Below the pieces are notes generated by a model that saw nothing but the letters and a program-made list of their open reading frames with translations, was not told the origin of the DNA and did no database searches. The position numbers and the translations under genes are program-made. A DNA stretch of 64,000 nt from AC-32 sp963717475. GTDB lineage: Bacteria; Actinomycetota; Thermoleophilia; Gaiellales; Gaiellaceae. Of the stretch, positions 49,008-59,763 are shown piece by piece. The stretch covers positions 2,830,039 through 2,894,038 of the forward strand of contig OY970337.1 in NCBI GenBank assembly GCA_963717475.1, in the 5' to 3' direction. Within the stretch, counting starts at the first letter, position 1, and each line of letters begins with the position of its first letter.

Positions 49008-49844
49008 GTGACCGACCTTCTCCGCGTGGCCTGCGTGCAGATGACGAGCGGCCCGGACAAGGCGGCGAATCTCGAGACGGCGGAGCGGCTCGTCGCGCGG
49101 GCCGCGGCGACCGGCGCCGACCTGGTCGCGCTGCCGGAGAAGTGGAACGCGATCGGGACGACCGAGCAGCTGCACGCGGCCGCCGAGCCGCTCGAGGGCG
49201 GCGAGTCGGTCGAGGCGATGGCCGACTGGGCGCGACGCCACGGGATCACGCTCGTCGGCGGCTCGATCTCCGAGCAGCGCGAGGGCCGCGAGAAGCTCTC
49301 GAACACCTCGCTCGCCTTCGGGCCGGACGGCGAGCTGCTCGGGCTCTACCGCAAGATCCACCTCTTCGACGTCGAGGTCGGCGGGGTCGTCTACCGCGAG
49401 TCCGAGGCCGAGGAGCCGGGCGCGGAGCCGGTCGTCGTGCGCGGCGAGGGCTGGCCGGTCGGGCTGACGGTCTGCTACGACGTCCGCTTCCCCGAGCTCT
49501 ACCGGATCCTCGCGCTCGAGGGCGCCGAGCTCGTGACCGTCCCCGCGCACTTCACGACGCCGACCGGCAAGGACCACTGGCACGTCCTGCTGCGCGCGCG
49601 GGCGATCGAGAACCAGTACTTCGTCGCGGCGCCGGCGCAGGTGGGGGAGACGCTGCCGGGGAAGCCCGCCTACGGGCGCTCGCTGATCGTCGACCCGTGG
49701 GGGATCGTGCTCGCGCAGGCGCCCGACGAGGAGACGGTGATCACGGCCGAGCTCGACCGCGCGCTGCTGCGCTCGGTGCGCGAGAAGCTGCCCTCGCTGA
49801 AGAACCGCCAGGCCGACGCGTACCGCTGGCCGGCGAGCGTCTGA
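49008..49844 (+). CDS. Nitrilase-superfamily amidase
   Basis: Intact 278-residue carbon-nitrogen hydrolase. Catalytic triad is visible: Glu in ALPEKWN, Lys in YRKIHLF and Cys in TVCYDVRFPELYR. Closest in style to Nit2/omega-amidase or deaminated-glutathione amidase. GTG 49008 is set by the -10 spacing. Followed by two coupled genes. Confidence 0.9.
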   Translation: MTDLLRVACVQMTSGPDKAANLETAERLVARAAATGADLVALPEKWNAIGTTEQLHAAAEPLEGGESVEAMADWARRHGITLVGGSISEQREGREKLSNTSLAFGPDGELLGLYRKIHLFDVEVGGVVYRESEAEEPGAEPVVVRGEGWPVGLTVCYDVRFPELYRILALEGAELVTVPAHFTTPTGKDHWHVLLRARAIENQYFVAAPAQVGETLPGKPAYGRSLIVDPWGIVLAQAPDEETVITAELDRALLRSVREKLPSLKNRQADAYRWPASV

Positions 49845-50615
49845 TCCAGCGCCGGGGGCTGACCCTCGGCGAGCCCTTCCCGGGCGGGGTCGCGTCGGAG
49901 CTCGTCGCGCCCGTGACGACGGCGGAGGGCGAGCAGGCCGTGCTGAAGGTGCAGCAGCCGCACCGCGAGAGCGAGCACGAGGCGGCGGCGCTCGAGCTCT
50001 GGGACGGCGACGGCGCGATCCGGCTGCTCGACTGCCGAGCCCGAAGAGCACGCGCTGCTGCTGGAGCGCTGCGTGCCCGGGACGCCGCTCGCGTCAGTGG
50101 GCGGAGAGGCCGCGCTGGACGTCTTCGTCGAGCTGCTGCCGCGGCTCTGGAAGCCGGCGGGCGCGCCGTTCGGCACGCTGGCCGCGGAGGCCGCCTGGTG
50201 GGCCGACTCGCTCGAGGAGACCTGGGAGCGCTTCGCCCGGCCGTTCGAGCGGCGGCTGCTCGACGCGGCGCTCGAGGCGCTGCAGGAGCTGCCGCGGACG
50301 CAGGGCGAGCAGGTGCTGCTGCAACCAGGACCTGCACGGCGACAACGTCCTCGCCGCGCAGCGCGAGCCGTGGCTGGCGATCGACCCGAAGCCGCTCGTC
50401 GGCGAGCGCGAGTTCGGCGATTGCGCCGATCGTCCGCTCCCGCGAGCTGGGGCACTCGCGCCGCGACGTGCTCAACCGCTTCGACCGGCTCGTCTCGCGA
50501 GCTCGGCCTCGACCGCGAGCGGGCCCGCGGCTGGACGATCGGGCAGACGATCGCTTGGGGCTTCGGCCACGAGACGCACATCGAGACCGCGCGCTGGCTG
50601 CTAGAAGCCCGTTGA
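49841..50615 (+). CDS. Aminoglycoside/hydroxyurea kinase-like protein (APH(6) family)
   Basis: About 257 residues with QDLHGDNVL (catalytic Asp) and WLAIDPKPLVGEREF, the signature of the streptomycin 6-kinase/hydroxyurea kinase family. It may phosphorylate a small metabolite and need not confer resistance. Start is uncertain: CTG 49841 overlaps the nitrilase TGA as CTGA, and no ATG or GTG is nearer. Frame changes near 50035, 50325, 50425 and 50500. The stop overlaps the next ATG. Confidence 0.75.
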
Positions 50616-51307
50616 TGCTGCGGGCAGTTCTCTTCGACGTCGACTTCACGATCGCCCGGCCGGGACCGGAGCTCGGCCCGGAGGGCTACCAGCGCCTGGG
50701 CGAGCGCTTCGGCCTCGAGCTCGACCCGTCCCGCTACGGCGAGGCGCGCGAGCGGGCGGTCGAGGGGATCAAGCGCCACCCCGAGCTCGAGCACGACGAG
50801 GAGATCTGGGTCGCCTTCACCGAGCGGATCATCCGCGGCATGGGCGGCGACGCCGACAGCGCCTACGAGTGCGCGGTCGAGATGACGCGGGCCTGGGAGC
50901 ATGCGGAGCACTTCGAGCTGTTCGAGGACGCGCCGCCCGTGCTGGAGGAGCTGCGCGCGCAAGGGCTGAAGCTCGGGCTCGTCTCGAACACCGGCCGCGA
51001 CCTCGACGCCTTCGTCGCGCACCACCACCTGCAGGTCGACGCGGCGCTCGGCTCGGGCGCCTTCGGGCGGACGAAGCCGCACCCGACGATCTTCCGCGCC
51101 GTGCTCGAACGGCTCGGCGTCGAGCCGCAGGACGCGGCGATGGTCGGCGACTCGATCGAGGACGACATCGAGGGCGCGCATGCCGCCGGAATCGAGCGCG
51201 CCTTCCTGCTCGACCGCGAAAACCGGCATCCCGAGGCCGCCGAGCGGCTGCCCGACCTGTACGCGCTCCCGGCCGCGCTCGGGCTGGCCGGCGCGGGCAC
51301 GGACTAG
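50615..51307 (+). CDS. HAD-superfamily hydrolase
   Basis: Intact 230-residue haloacid dehalogenase-type phosphatase. Motif I FDVDFTIARPG (Phe in place of the usual Gly after the second Asp), motif II LVSNTGRD, motif III Lys in GRTKPHP and motif IV VGDSIEDDIEGA. ATG overlaps the preceding TGA. Substrate unknown. Confidence 0.9.
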   Translation: MLRAVLFDVDFTIARPGPELGPEGYQRLGERFGLELDPSRYGEARERAVEGIKRHPELEHDEEIWVAFTERIIRGMGGDADSAYECAVEMTRAWEHAEHFELFEDAPPVLEELRAQGLKLGLVSNTGRDLDAFVAHHHLQVDAALGSGAFGRTKPHPTIFRAVLERLGVEPQDAAMVGDSIEDDIEGAHAAGIERAFLLDRENRHPEAAERLPDLYALPAALGLAGAGTD

Positions 51308-51310
51308 ACT
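51305..51310 (+). promoter_or_regulatory. -10 box of the TetR gene
   Basis: TAGACT, seven bases before GTG 51318; the gene would be leaderless. Confidence 0.5.
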
Positions 51311-51317
51311 TTTAGAG

Positions 51318-51935
51318 GTGCCGAACCGCTCGAACGCGCAAGAGGAGAAGCGCCGACTACTGCTCGCTGCGGCGGTGCGTGTCTTCGCACGCAAGGGCTA
51401 CCACGCCAGCCGGGTCGGCGACATCGCCGAGGAGGCCGGCGTCGCCTACGGGCTGCTCTACCACTACTTCCAGTCGAAGGAAGAAGTGCTCCTGACCGTC
51501 TTCCGCGAGACCTGGCGCGCGCTGATCGCGACGATCAAGAGCGTGGAGCAGGCCGGCGACCCGCCGCGCGAGCAGCTGCGCAAGGTGGCGGAGATCCTGC
51601 TGCGCTCGTGGGCGCGCGACCCGGATCTCGTGCGCGTGCTGGTGCTCGAGGTGACGCGCAGCCAGCACCTCCCGGGCGAGATGGACGAGATCGCGGAGTC
51701 GTTCGCCGCGATCCAGGAGATCGTCGAGCGCGGCCAGGCCGACGGCACGATCCGCGCCGACCTCGATGCCCGTCTCGCGAGCTACATCTTCTACGGCGCG
51801 GTCGAGGAGCTCTTGACGGGCTGGGTGCTCGGACGGCTGCCGGACTCCGAGGAGGACGTCGCCCGCGCCGAGCACACACTGGTCGAGATCGTCACCGGCG
51901 GGCTCGCCCCCGAGCTCGCGACGGCCGGCCGCTAG
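51318..51935 (+). CDS. TetR-family regulator, FadR-like
   Basis: Intact 205-residue repressor. N-terminal helix-turn-helix: VRVFARKGYHASRVGDIAEE and AGVAYGLLYHYFQSKEEVL, close to fatty-acid-responsive FadR of Bacillus type. A palindrome of the FadR kind lies before the acyl-CoA dehydrogenase at 55513. Likely ligand is a long-chain acyl-CoA; this is inference. The stop overlaps the MFS start. Confidence 0.85.
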   Translation: MPNRSNAQEEKRRLLLAAAVRVFARKGYHASRVGDIAEEAGVAYGLLYHYFQSKEEVLLTVFRETWRALIATIKSVEQAGDPPREQLRKVAEILLRSWARDPDLVRVLVLEVTRSQHLPGEMDEIAESFAAIQEIVERGQADGTIRADLDARLASYIFYGAVEELLTGWVLGRLPDSEEDVARAEHTLVEIVTGGLAPELATAGR

Positions 51936-53230
51936 TGGCGACCACAACGGGGTCCCAGGCGCTCGTCGCCGCGCCGCCGGTTCGCCGGAGCCTGATCTGG
52001 TCGCTCGGGCTCGGCGCGTTCGGGCTTGCCTTCTCGGTCACGACCATCTCGGTGGCGCTGCCGCCGCTGCTGCACACGTTCACCGACTCGGGCACGCTGA
52101 TCGGCGTCGCGATCGGCGCGGAGGGCCTGTTCGCGCTGACGCTCTCGCCGATCGTCGGGCCGTGGAGCGACTCGTTCCACACGCCGCTCGGGCGGCGGCG
52201 GCCGTTCATGCTCGTCGCGATCGGCCCGATGGCGTTCTGCCTGCTGCTGATCGGGTTCATGCCGAACCTCTGGACGACGGTGCTGCTCGTGCTGGCGTTC
52301 TACTTCGCCTACTACCTCTACGAGCCGCCGTACCGCGGGCTCTACCCCGACGTGCTGCCGCCGACCGCGTACGGGCGCGCCCAGGGGATCCAGCACGTGC
52401 TGCGCGGGATCGCGCTCGGAATCGCCCTCGTCGGCGGCAACTTCCTGCTCAAGGCGTGGCTGCCGGCCCCATTTCTGGTCGCGGCGTTCGTCACCTCGGC
52501 GGCGTGCGGCGCGACGATCCTGCTCGTGCGCGAGGACGGCGGCCACGGGCACGTCTTCGAGGGCTTCGGCGCCTACATCAAGCAGAGCTGGCACATCTTC
52601 TGGGACGACGGCGACGTGCGGCGCTTCCTGATCGCGAACTCCGCCTGGGAGGGGACGTTCGCCGCGGCGCGCAGCTTCGTGATCCTCTACGTGATCGAGG
52701 GGTTGCACGAGTCGCAGACCGTCTCCGGCGAGATCCTGGCCGCGGTGGCCGGCGGCTACGTGGTGGCGGCGCTGTTCTCGGGGCGCCTGGGGGACAGGTT
52801 CGGGCTCGCGCGGGTGATCTTCTTCGCGTCCTTCGTCTACGGGACGGGGTTCCTCGTCGGCGGGCTCGCGCAGGAGTGGCACAGCTGGTACCTCGGCCTG
52901 ATCGGCGTGGTCGCGATCGCCGGCGGCACGGTCATGACCCTCGCGTGGGGGCTGCTCTACAAGATCGTCCCGGAGGAGCATCGCGGCGCCGCCTCGGGGC
53001 TCGCGACGACGACGAAGGGCATCGGCCTGCTCATCGGCGCCCCGCTCGCCGGGCTGGCGATCGACGTCGCGAAGCCGTACCTGGGCGCGACCAACGGCTA
53101 CCAGATCCTGTGGCCGGTCTGCGGCCTCGGGATCCTCGGCGCGATCCCGCTGCTGGTGCGGCTGATGGCGGTCGAGGACGAGCGCGCGCTGGCACCGGTG
53201 CCTGCAACGCCTCCGCCGGCAGTGCCGTAG
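51935..53230 (+). CDS. MFS transporter
   Basis: Intact 431-residue transporter with twelve helices. Shows the SDSFHTPLGRRRPFMLVAIG loop and the DRFG motif in the second half, reminiscent of sugar/cation symporter-type MFS proteins. Starts at GTG 51935, overlapping the TetR TAG, so it is co-expressed with and perhaps controlled by that regulator. Substrate unknown. Confidence 0.88.
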   Translation: MATTTGSQALVAAPPVRRSLIWSLGLGAFGLAFSVTTISVALPPLLHTFTDSGTLIGVAIGAEGLFALTLSPIVGPWSDSFHTPLGRRRPFMLVAIGPMAFCLLLIGFMPNLWTTVLLVLAFYFAYYLYEPPYRGLYPDVLPPTAYGRAQGIQHVLRGIALGIALVGGNFLLKAWLPAPFLVAAFVTSAACGATILLVREDGGHGHVFEGFGAYIKQSWHIFWDDGDVRRFLIANSAWEGTFAAARSFVILYVIEGLHESQTVSGEILAAVAGGYVVAALFSGRLGDRFGLARVIFFASFVYGTGFLVGGLAQEWHSWYLGLIGVVAIAGGTVMTLAWGLLYKIVPEEHRGAASGLATTTKGIGLLIGAPLAGLAIDVAKPYLGATNGYQILWPVCGLGILGAIPLLVRLMAVEDERALAPVPATPPPAVP

Positions 53231-53240
53231 GCGACCGCCG

Positions 53241-54452
53241 CTAGCGAGTCTGAGCGAGCGCGGGAGCCCAGGCGGCCATCGGCGAGACGTCGCCGTCGCC
53301 GTTCAGCCGCCGGTAGCCGAGCGCGTGCTCGGCCTGCATCAGCTTGTGGATCTGCGTCGTGCCCTCGTAGATGATCGGCGCCCGCGCGTTGCGGAAGTAG
53401 CGCTCGATCCCGTACTCCGCCGAGTAGCCGTACGCGCCGTGCACCTGGATCGCCAGGTGCGCCGCCCGGAACGCCGACTCGGTCGCATGCCACTTCGCCA
53501 GCGACGTCTCGCGCGTGTTCCGCACGCCCTGGTTCTTCAGCCACGCCGCCTGCATCACGAGCAGCTTCGACGTCTCGTAGCCGAGCACCATCTCGGCGAT
53601 CATGTCCTGGACGAACTGGTACTTGCCGATCGGCTGCCCGAACGTCTCCCGCTCGCGCGCGTACTCGACCGACCGCTCCAGGCACGCGCGCACGACGCCG
53701 CACGCGCCGGCCGCGACCGTGAACCGCCCCTGGTCGAGCCCGTACATCGCGATCTCGAAGCCCTGGCCCTCCTCGCCGACGAGGTTCTCGGCCGGCACCT
53801 CGACGTTCTCGAAGAAGAGCTCGCCCGTCGAGCCCGCCCAGACGCCCAGCTTGTGCTCGGTCTCGCGCGTCGTGACGCCGGGCCACTCGCGCTCGACGAT
53901 GAACGCGGAGATGCCCTTGTGCTTCGCCTTCGGATCGGTCTTGGCGAAGACGAGCTGGTGGTCGGCGACCGTCGCGTACGAGATCCAGTTCTTCTGGCCG
54001 TTCAACACATACGAGTCGCCCTCGCGCCGCGCGGTGGTGAGCATCGCGGCCACGTCCGACCCCGCCGCCGGCTCGGTCAGGCCGAAGCAGGCGAGCTTCT
54101 CGCCCTTCGCCTGCGGCACGAGGTAGCGCTGCTTCTGCTCCTCCGAGCCGTAGCGCAGCAGCGAGAGCGAGTTCAGCCCCACGTGCACCGAGATCAGCGT
54201 CCGGAAGGCGGCCTCGCCGCGCTCGATCTCCTCGCACGCCAGCGCCTCGGCGACGAAGTCGAGCCCGGCCCCGCCGTACTCCTCCGGGATCACGATCCCG
54301 AGCAGCCCCAGCTCGGCCATTCCCGCGATCACATCCAGGTCCAGGTGGTGGTTGATGTCGTTCTCGATCGCGTTCGGGAGCACGCGCTCGTCGACGAACG
54401 TACGCACCGTGTCCTGAATCAGCCGCTGTTCCGGGGTAAGGTCGAAGTCCAT
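53241..54452 (-). CDS. Acyl-CoA dehydrogenase
   Basis: Intact 403-residue flavoenzyme. MDFDLTPEQRLIQDTVRTF start, FGLTEPAAGSDVAAM and NWISYATVADH FAD/substrate segments, and IIYEGTTQIHKLMQAEHALG with catalytic Glu. A TAGACT box lies seven bases before the ATG, inside the coding sequence of the divergent gene. The ATG overlaps the divergent ATG in CATG. Confidence 0.93.
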   Translation of the reverse strand: MDFDLTPEQRLIQDTVRTFVDERVLPNAIENDINHHLDLDVIAGMAELGLLGIVIPEEYGGAGLDFVAEALACEEIERGEAAFRTLISVHVGLNSLSLLRYGSEEQKQRYLVPQAKGEKLACFGLTEPAAGSDVAAMLTTARREGDSYVLNGQKNWISYATVADHQLVFAKTDPKAKHKGISAFIVEREWPGVTTRETEHKLGVWAGSTGELFFENVEVPAENLVGEEGQGFEIAMYGLDQGRFTVAAGACGVVRACLERSVEYARERETFGQPIGKYQFVQDMIAEMVLGYETSKLLVMQAAWLKNQGVRNTRETSLAKWHATESAFRAAHLAIQVHGAYGYSAEYGIERYFRNARAPIIYEGTTQIHKLMQAEHALGYRRLNGDGDVSPMAAWAPALAQTR

Positions 54453-54465
54453 GGCAGAGAGTCTA
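54437..54465. promoter_or_regulatory. Crossed divergent promoters over overlapping start codons
   Basis: Plus-strand TAAGGT (54437-54442) lies eight bases before ATG 54451. Minus-strand TAGACT (54465-54460) lies seven bases before ATG 54452. Each -10 box is inside the other gene. Confidence 0.5.
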
Positions 54466-55487
54466 TGGAAGCGCCTCGGCCCGGCCCCGCTCGAGGTCGA
54501 GGGCTACGAGCTCGAGCGGCTCGAGCAGCCGGTCACGCGAGGCTTCACGCGCGTGACCACCGTCGTGCACCTGCGCGGCGGCGGCCACGAGGGCCTCGGC
54601 GAGGACGTCACCTGGTACCCCGAGCACCATGACCGCGAGCAGCAGGCCGGCGCCGTCCTGCCGCTCGCCGGCAGCTGGACGCTGGAGTCGTTCTCGGACG
54701 CGCTCGACATGCCCGACCCGCACCGGCGCTGGGCGTACGAGAGCGCCGCGCTCGACCTCGCGCTGCGCCAGGCGGGCCAGAGCCTCGCCGAGCTCGCGGG
54801 CCGTGAGCCGCGACCGGTCACGTTCGTGGTCTCGCCGGGCCTCGGCAACCCGCCGACGAGCCGCGTCGTCCTGCGCTGGCTCGAGCTCGACGCAGAGCCA
54901 TCGCTTCAAGCTCGACCCGGCGAGCGACTGGACCGACCAGCTGATCGAGGCGCTCGCCGACACCGGCGCGATCGTGACCGCCGACTACAAGGCCTACTAC
55001 CGCACCGAGGACGACCCGCCGCCCGACCCCGACCTCTACCGGCGCGTCGCCGAGGGTTTCCCGGAGGCCTACCTCGAGGACCCGGCGCTGACGGACGAGA
55101 CCGACGCCGTGCTCGAGCCGCACCGCGACCGCGTCACCTGGGACGCGCCGATCCACTCGGTCGCCGACGTCGAGGCGCTCGCCTGGCCGCCGCGCGTGCT
55201 CAACTCGAAGCCTTCGCGCTTCGGCCGCCTGAGCGAGGTGCTCGCCTTCTACGACCACTGCGCCGCGAACGGGATCGCGCTCTACGGCGGCGGCATGTTC
55301 GAGCTCGGCCCCGGCCGCGGGCAGATCCAGTACCTCGCCTCGCTCTTCCACCCGGACGGGCCGAACGACGTCGCGCCGCGCGCCTACAACGATCCCGAGC
55401 CGCGGCCCGGCCTGCCGCCGAGCCCGCTCCCGCGCGGCCCCGGAAGACATGGGCTTTCGTTGGCGCGAGCCCGGCGCTACTCTTTGA
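54451..55487 (+). CDS. Enolase-superfamily-like protein
   Basis: About 345 residues. The C-terminal part has a muconate-lactonising/enolase-like barrel pattern: HRFKLDPASDWTDQLIEAL, VTADYKAYY, PEAYLEDPALTDET and TWDAPIHSVADVEAL, then NSKPSRFG and ALYGGGMFELGPGRGQIQYL. The exact reaction is unknown and metal ligands are only partly convincing. Frameshifts near 54892 (GCAG, Ala) and 55431 (CCGC, Pro); the last gives the end FRWREPGATL at TGA 55485-55487. Confidence 0.75.
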
Positions 55488-55503
55488 CTGACTAGTCAAT
55501 CAA
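55484..55503. promoter_or_regulatory. FadR-type operator palindrome
   Basis: TTGACTGACTAGTCAATCAA, palindromic at 18 of 20 positions, with core TGACTAGTCA. It starts just after a TACTCT -10-like box (55478-55483), so it would cover the start site of the dehydrogenase gene. It matches the style of TetR-type FadR operators. Confidence 0.65.
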
Positions 55504-55512
55504 AGGGTAGAA

Positions 55513-56692
<1,180 letters not shown>

Positions 56693-56710
56693 ACTGCCTG
56701 GCCCCGCCGC

Positions 56711-56716
56711 TACACT
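56711..56716 (+). promoter_or_regulatory. -10 box of the VanW-family gene
   Basis: TACACT, seven bases before TTG 56724; sets a leaderless TTG start. Confidence 0.5.
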
Positions 56717-56723
56717 CCACGTC

Positions 56724-58583
56724 TTGCGCGTCGAGGCTGGGACTGGGCCGGTCCGTGTCCGCAATCGACGTCGCAGCCGTTCCAGGGCGCTGCTCGCGCA
56801 GCGGCTGGTGGTGGTGGCGATCGTCGTGGCGGTCTGCGGCGCCGTGCTCGGATTCATCTTCGCCGGCTCGCCGGACCGGATCGCCGCGGGCGTCAAGGTC
56901 GACGGCGTCAACGTCGGCGGGCTGACCGCCGGCGAGGCGCGCACGAAGCTCGAGCGCCGCGCGAACGCGCTGGCGGAAGTGCCCGTGACCTTCACCGCCG
57001 GCGGCCACGAGTGGCGGCTGAAGCCGGTCAGCCTCGGCGTCGAGGCCGACTGGGGCGCCGCCGCCAAGCTGGCGCTCGACCAGGGCGACGGCGTCGGCCC
57101 GATTCGAGGCTTCCGCCGGATCGGCGTGCGCGTCTTCGGCGCCGACGTCTCGCCTCCGACCCGCGTGCTCGAACGGGCGCTCGTCTTCGAGGTCGGCAGG
57201 ATGGCGAAGGCCGTCAACCGCCCGCATCGCGACGCGGCGATCGTCCTGCACGGCCTGCAGCCCGTCGTCCTGGGCGCGCGCACCGGCGTGGCGCTCGACC
57301 GGGCAGCGGCCGGCGACACGATCGTGCGCTCGCTCGCGAGCTTCCAGCGTGGCCACCGCGTCGCCCTGCCCGTTCGGGTCGACGCCCCCAAGGCGCGCGC
57401 CGGAGACCTGACGCCGGTCGCCGCGCAGGTGCGCACCGCGCTCGCGCGGCCTGTGCGGATGCAGCTCGGCGCCGCGTCGTGGTGGCTGCCGCCGAGGCAG
57501 CTCGCGGCGATCCTGCAGCTCCCGCGCGGCGGCACGAAGACGCTGGCCGTCGGCGGGCCGGGCGCGACCCGCTACTTCGCCAGGCTCGGCCGCGGGATCG
57601 ACAAGCCCGCACGCGACGCCACCTTCAGCGTGCTCTCGTCCGGCCGCGTCGTCGTCGTGCCCGCTCGGCCCGGGCGCGTCGTCGCCGCCGGCCCGACCGG
57701 CCGCCACATCCTCGCCGCCGCGCTCGCGCCGCAGGCCCGCACGGCCCGTGTCGTCGTCACCTACGCCCAGCCGCACCGCTCGACCGCGCAGGCGAAGGCG
57801 ATGGGGATCACGACGCGTGTCGCCGGCTACGAGACGATCTACGGCGGCGACCCGAACCGGATCCACAACGTCCAGCTCGTCGCGCAGCTGATCGACGGGA
57901 AGCTGATCGCGCCCGGCGCGACCTTCTCCTTCAACGCGGCCACCGGCGACCGCACGGCCGACAAGGGCTTCCGCGAGGCGCCGGTGATCATCAACGGCGA
58001 GCTCACGACCGGGCTCGGCGGCGGCGTCTGCCAGGTCTCGACGACGGTCTTCAACGCCGCCTACGAGGCCGGCCTGAAGATCACCGAGCGGACGAACCAC
58101 GCGCTCTACATCAGCCACTACCCGCAGGGCCGCGACGCGACGGTCAACTACCCGGACGTCGACCTGAAGTTCGTCAACGACACGGCGCACTGGCTGCTGC
58201 TGCGCACGTACGTCGGCTCGTACTCGCTCCAGGTCGAGCTCTACGGGGCGCCGCTGAACCGGCGCGTCGAGAGCGATACGCGGCCGCTCGTCACGACCGG
58301 GCACGCGCCGCTCGAGAAGGTGTCCGACCCGGCGCTCTTCGTCGGCCAGACCTCCGTCGAGGAGAGCGGCACCGCTCCGCAGTCGACGAGCGTCGAGCGC
58401 AAGGTCTACACCGCCGGCGGCGCGCTGCTCTACGACAACACCTGGTACTCGTCCTACCGCGGCGAGACGCGCATCGTCCACGTCGGGACGAAGCCGAGGC
58501 CGGTGGAGCCGCCGAAGAAGAAGGGCCCGAGCGGGCCGAGCGGCCCGACCGGCCCGACCGGCGTCAGCTCTCCGCAGCGCTGA
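56724..58583 (+). CDS. VanW-family membrane-anchored cell-wall protein
   Basis: Intact 619-residue protein from TTG 56724. One N-terminal helix (LVVVAIVVAVCGAVLGFIF), a peptidoglycan-binding-4 (YoaR-type) region (AGVKVDGVNVGGLTAGEARTK), then the VanW domain with APGATFSFNAATGDRT, GGGVCQVSTTVFNAAYEAGL and RTNHALYISHYPQG. The extracellular end carries five GPS/GPT triplets, a short collagen-like tail. Role in wall attachment is inferred; VanW function is unknown. Overlaps the opposite thioesterase by 20 bases. Confidence 0.9.
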   Translation: MRVEAGTGPVRVRNRRRSRSRALLAQRLVVVAIVVAVCGAVLGFIFAGSPDRIAAGVKVDGVNVGGLTAGEARTKLERRANALAEVPVTFTAGGHEWRLKPVSLGVEADWGAAAKLALDQGDGVGPIRGFRRIGVRVFGADVSPPTRVLERALVFEVGRMAKAVNRPHRDAAIVLHGLQPVVLGARTGVALDRAAAGDTIVRSLASFQRGHRVALPVRVDAPKARAGDLTPVAAQVRTALARPVRMQLGAASWWLPPRQLAAILQLPRGGTKTLAVGGPGATRYFARLGRGIDKPARDATFSVLSSGRVVVVPARPGRVVAAGPTGRHILAAALAPQARTARVVVTYAQPHRSTAQAKAMGITTRVAGYETIYGGDPNRIHNVQLVAQLIDGKLIAPGATFSFNAATGDRTADKGFREAPVIINGELTTGLGGGVCQVSTTVFNAAYEAGLKITERTNHALYISHYPQGRDATVNYPDVDLKFVNDTAHWLLLRTYVGSYSLQVELYGAPLNRRVESDTRPLVTTGHAPLEKVSDPALFVGQTSVEESGTAPQSTSVERKVYTAGGALLYDNTWYSSYRGETRIVHVGTKPRPVEPPKKKGPSGPSGPTGPTGVSSPQR

Positions 58584-58971
58584 TCTCGTCGGCGAGCCAG
58601 CCCGGCACGCGCGTCGGCCGGTGCGTGGTCGCGTCGACGCAGGCGTGGCGCGTCCAGCCGTCCGCGATCTGCTCGCCTTCGCGCTCGACCGAATAGTCGA
58701 AGCGGAAGCGCGCGCCGCGCAGCTCGCCGCAGCGGGCGCGGATCGTGAGCCGGTCGTCGAAGCGCGCGGGCGCGAGGTAGCGGACGTCGGCCTCGATCGT
58801 CAGCGCTTCGATCCCCTCGGCCCGCAGGCCCGGGTAGCCGCCGCGGAAGCGCGCCAGGTAGTCGATGCGGGCGACCTCGAACCAGACGAGGTAGACGGCG
58901 TTGTGCGCGATCCCCTGCGCGTCGGTCTCGGCGAAGCGCACGCGCACCTCGGTCTCGAAGTGGAAGTCCAC
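58564..58971 (-). CDS. 4-hydroxybenzoyl-CoA thioesterase-fold enzyme
   Basis: Intact 135-residue hotdog thioesterase of YbgC type; catalytic Asp in RFAETDAQGIAHNAVYLVWF. GTG 58971 (VDFHFETEVRVRF). Probably hydrolyses acyl-CoA, fitting the fatty-acid genes nearby. Confidence 0.87.
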   Translation of the reverse strand: MDFHFETEVRVRFAETDAQGIAHNAVYLVWFEVARIDYLARFRGGYPGLRAEGIEALTIEADVRYLAPARFDDRLTIRARCGELRGARFRFDYSVEREGEQIADGWTRHACVDATTHRPTRVPGWLADEISAAES

Positions 58972-58981
58972 GGCCGCGGAG

Positions 58982-58991
58982 TCTCTACGAT
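58982..58991. promoter_or_regulatory. Overlapping divergent -10 boxes (shared TA at 58986-58987)
   Basis: TCTCTACGAT reads TAGAGA on the minus strand and TACGAT on the plus strand. Each ends ten bases before its start codon (58971 and 59002), a symmetrical arrangement. Confidence 0.5.
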
Positions 58992-59001
58992 CGCGATCGC
59001 C

Positions 59002-59763
59002 GTGGAGCTGGCCGAGCTGATTCGCGCCCGGCAGCCGTGCGTCGTGCTGACCGGCGCCGGCGTGAGCACCGAGAGCGGGATCCCGGACTTCCGCTCGCCG
59101 ACCGGGCTCTGGGCGCGCTTCGACCCGCTCGAGTACGGCTCGATCGAGGCCTTTCGGGCCGACCCGCTCAAGGTCTGGAGCTTCTACAAGCCGCGCATGG
59201 CGATGCTGACCGAGGCCGAGCCGAACGCGGCGCACCTCGCGCTCGCCGAGCTCGAGCGGCTCGGCTTCGTCGAGGCGGTGGTGACCCAGAACATCGACCT
59301 GCTGCACGAGCGCGCCGGGAGCCGCGAGGTGGTCGAGGTGCACGGCTCGATCCGCAGCGCGACCTGCCCGGCCTGCGGGCAGCGCGAGCCGCTCGAGCGC
59401 GTGCTCGAGCTGCTGGCCGAGGCCGACGCGCCTGTCTGCCCGGCATGCGGAGAGATCCTCAAGCCCGACGTCGTCTTCTTCGGCGAGCTGCTGCCGGCTG
59501 CGGCGATCGAGCGAGCCTCGCAGCTGGCGCGCTCGGCAAGTCTGCTGCTCGTGGTCGGCTCGGCGCTCGAGGTCTACCCGGTGGCGGGGCTGCCGGAGGA
59601 GACGCTCGCCGCGGGCGGGCAGCTCGCGATCGTGAACAAGAGCGCGACGCCGTACGACGCGCGGGCGTCGCTGACGATCGACGGCAGTGCCGGCGAGGTG
59701 CTCGCGCGGACGGCCGAGGCGCTACGCGGAGAGCAGCCGCAGCAGCCGCAGCACGCTTCGTGA
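59002..59763 (+). CDS. Sir2-type NAD-dependent deacylase
   Basis: Intact 253-residue sirtuin. NAD-binding GAGVSTESGIPDFRS, TQNIDLLHERAG and catalytic His in EVHGS; zinc ribbon CPAC ... CPAC; KPDVVFFGE and GSALEVYPV. It removes acyl groups from lysines and recycles acetyl-CoA synthetase in many bacteria. GTG 59002 gives VELAELIRARQPCVVLTG. The end overlaps the opposite gene by 42 bases. Confidence 0.93.
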   Translation: MELAELIRARQPCVVLTGAGVSTESGIPDFRSPTGLWARFDPLEYGSIEAFRADPLKVWSFYKPRMAMLTEAEPNAAHLALAELERLGFVEAVVTQNIDLLHERAGSREVVEVHGSIRSATCPACGQREPLERVLELLAEADAPVCPACGEILKPDVVFFGELLPAAAIERASQLARSASLLLVVGSALEVYPVAGLPEETLAAGGQLAIVNKSATPYDARASLTIDGSAGEVLARTAEALRGEQPQQPQHAS

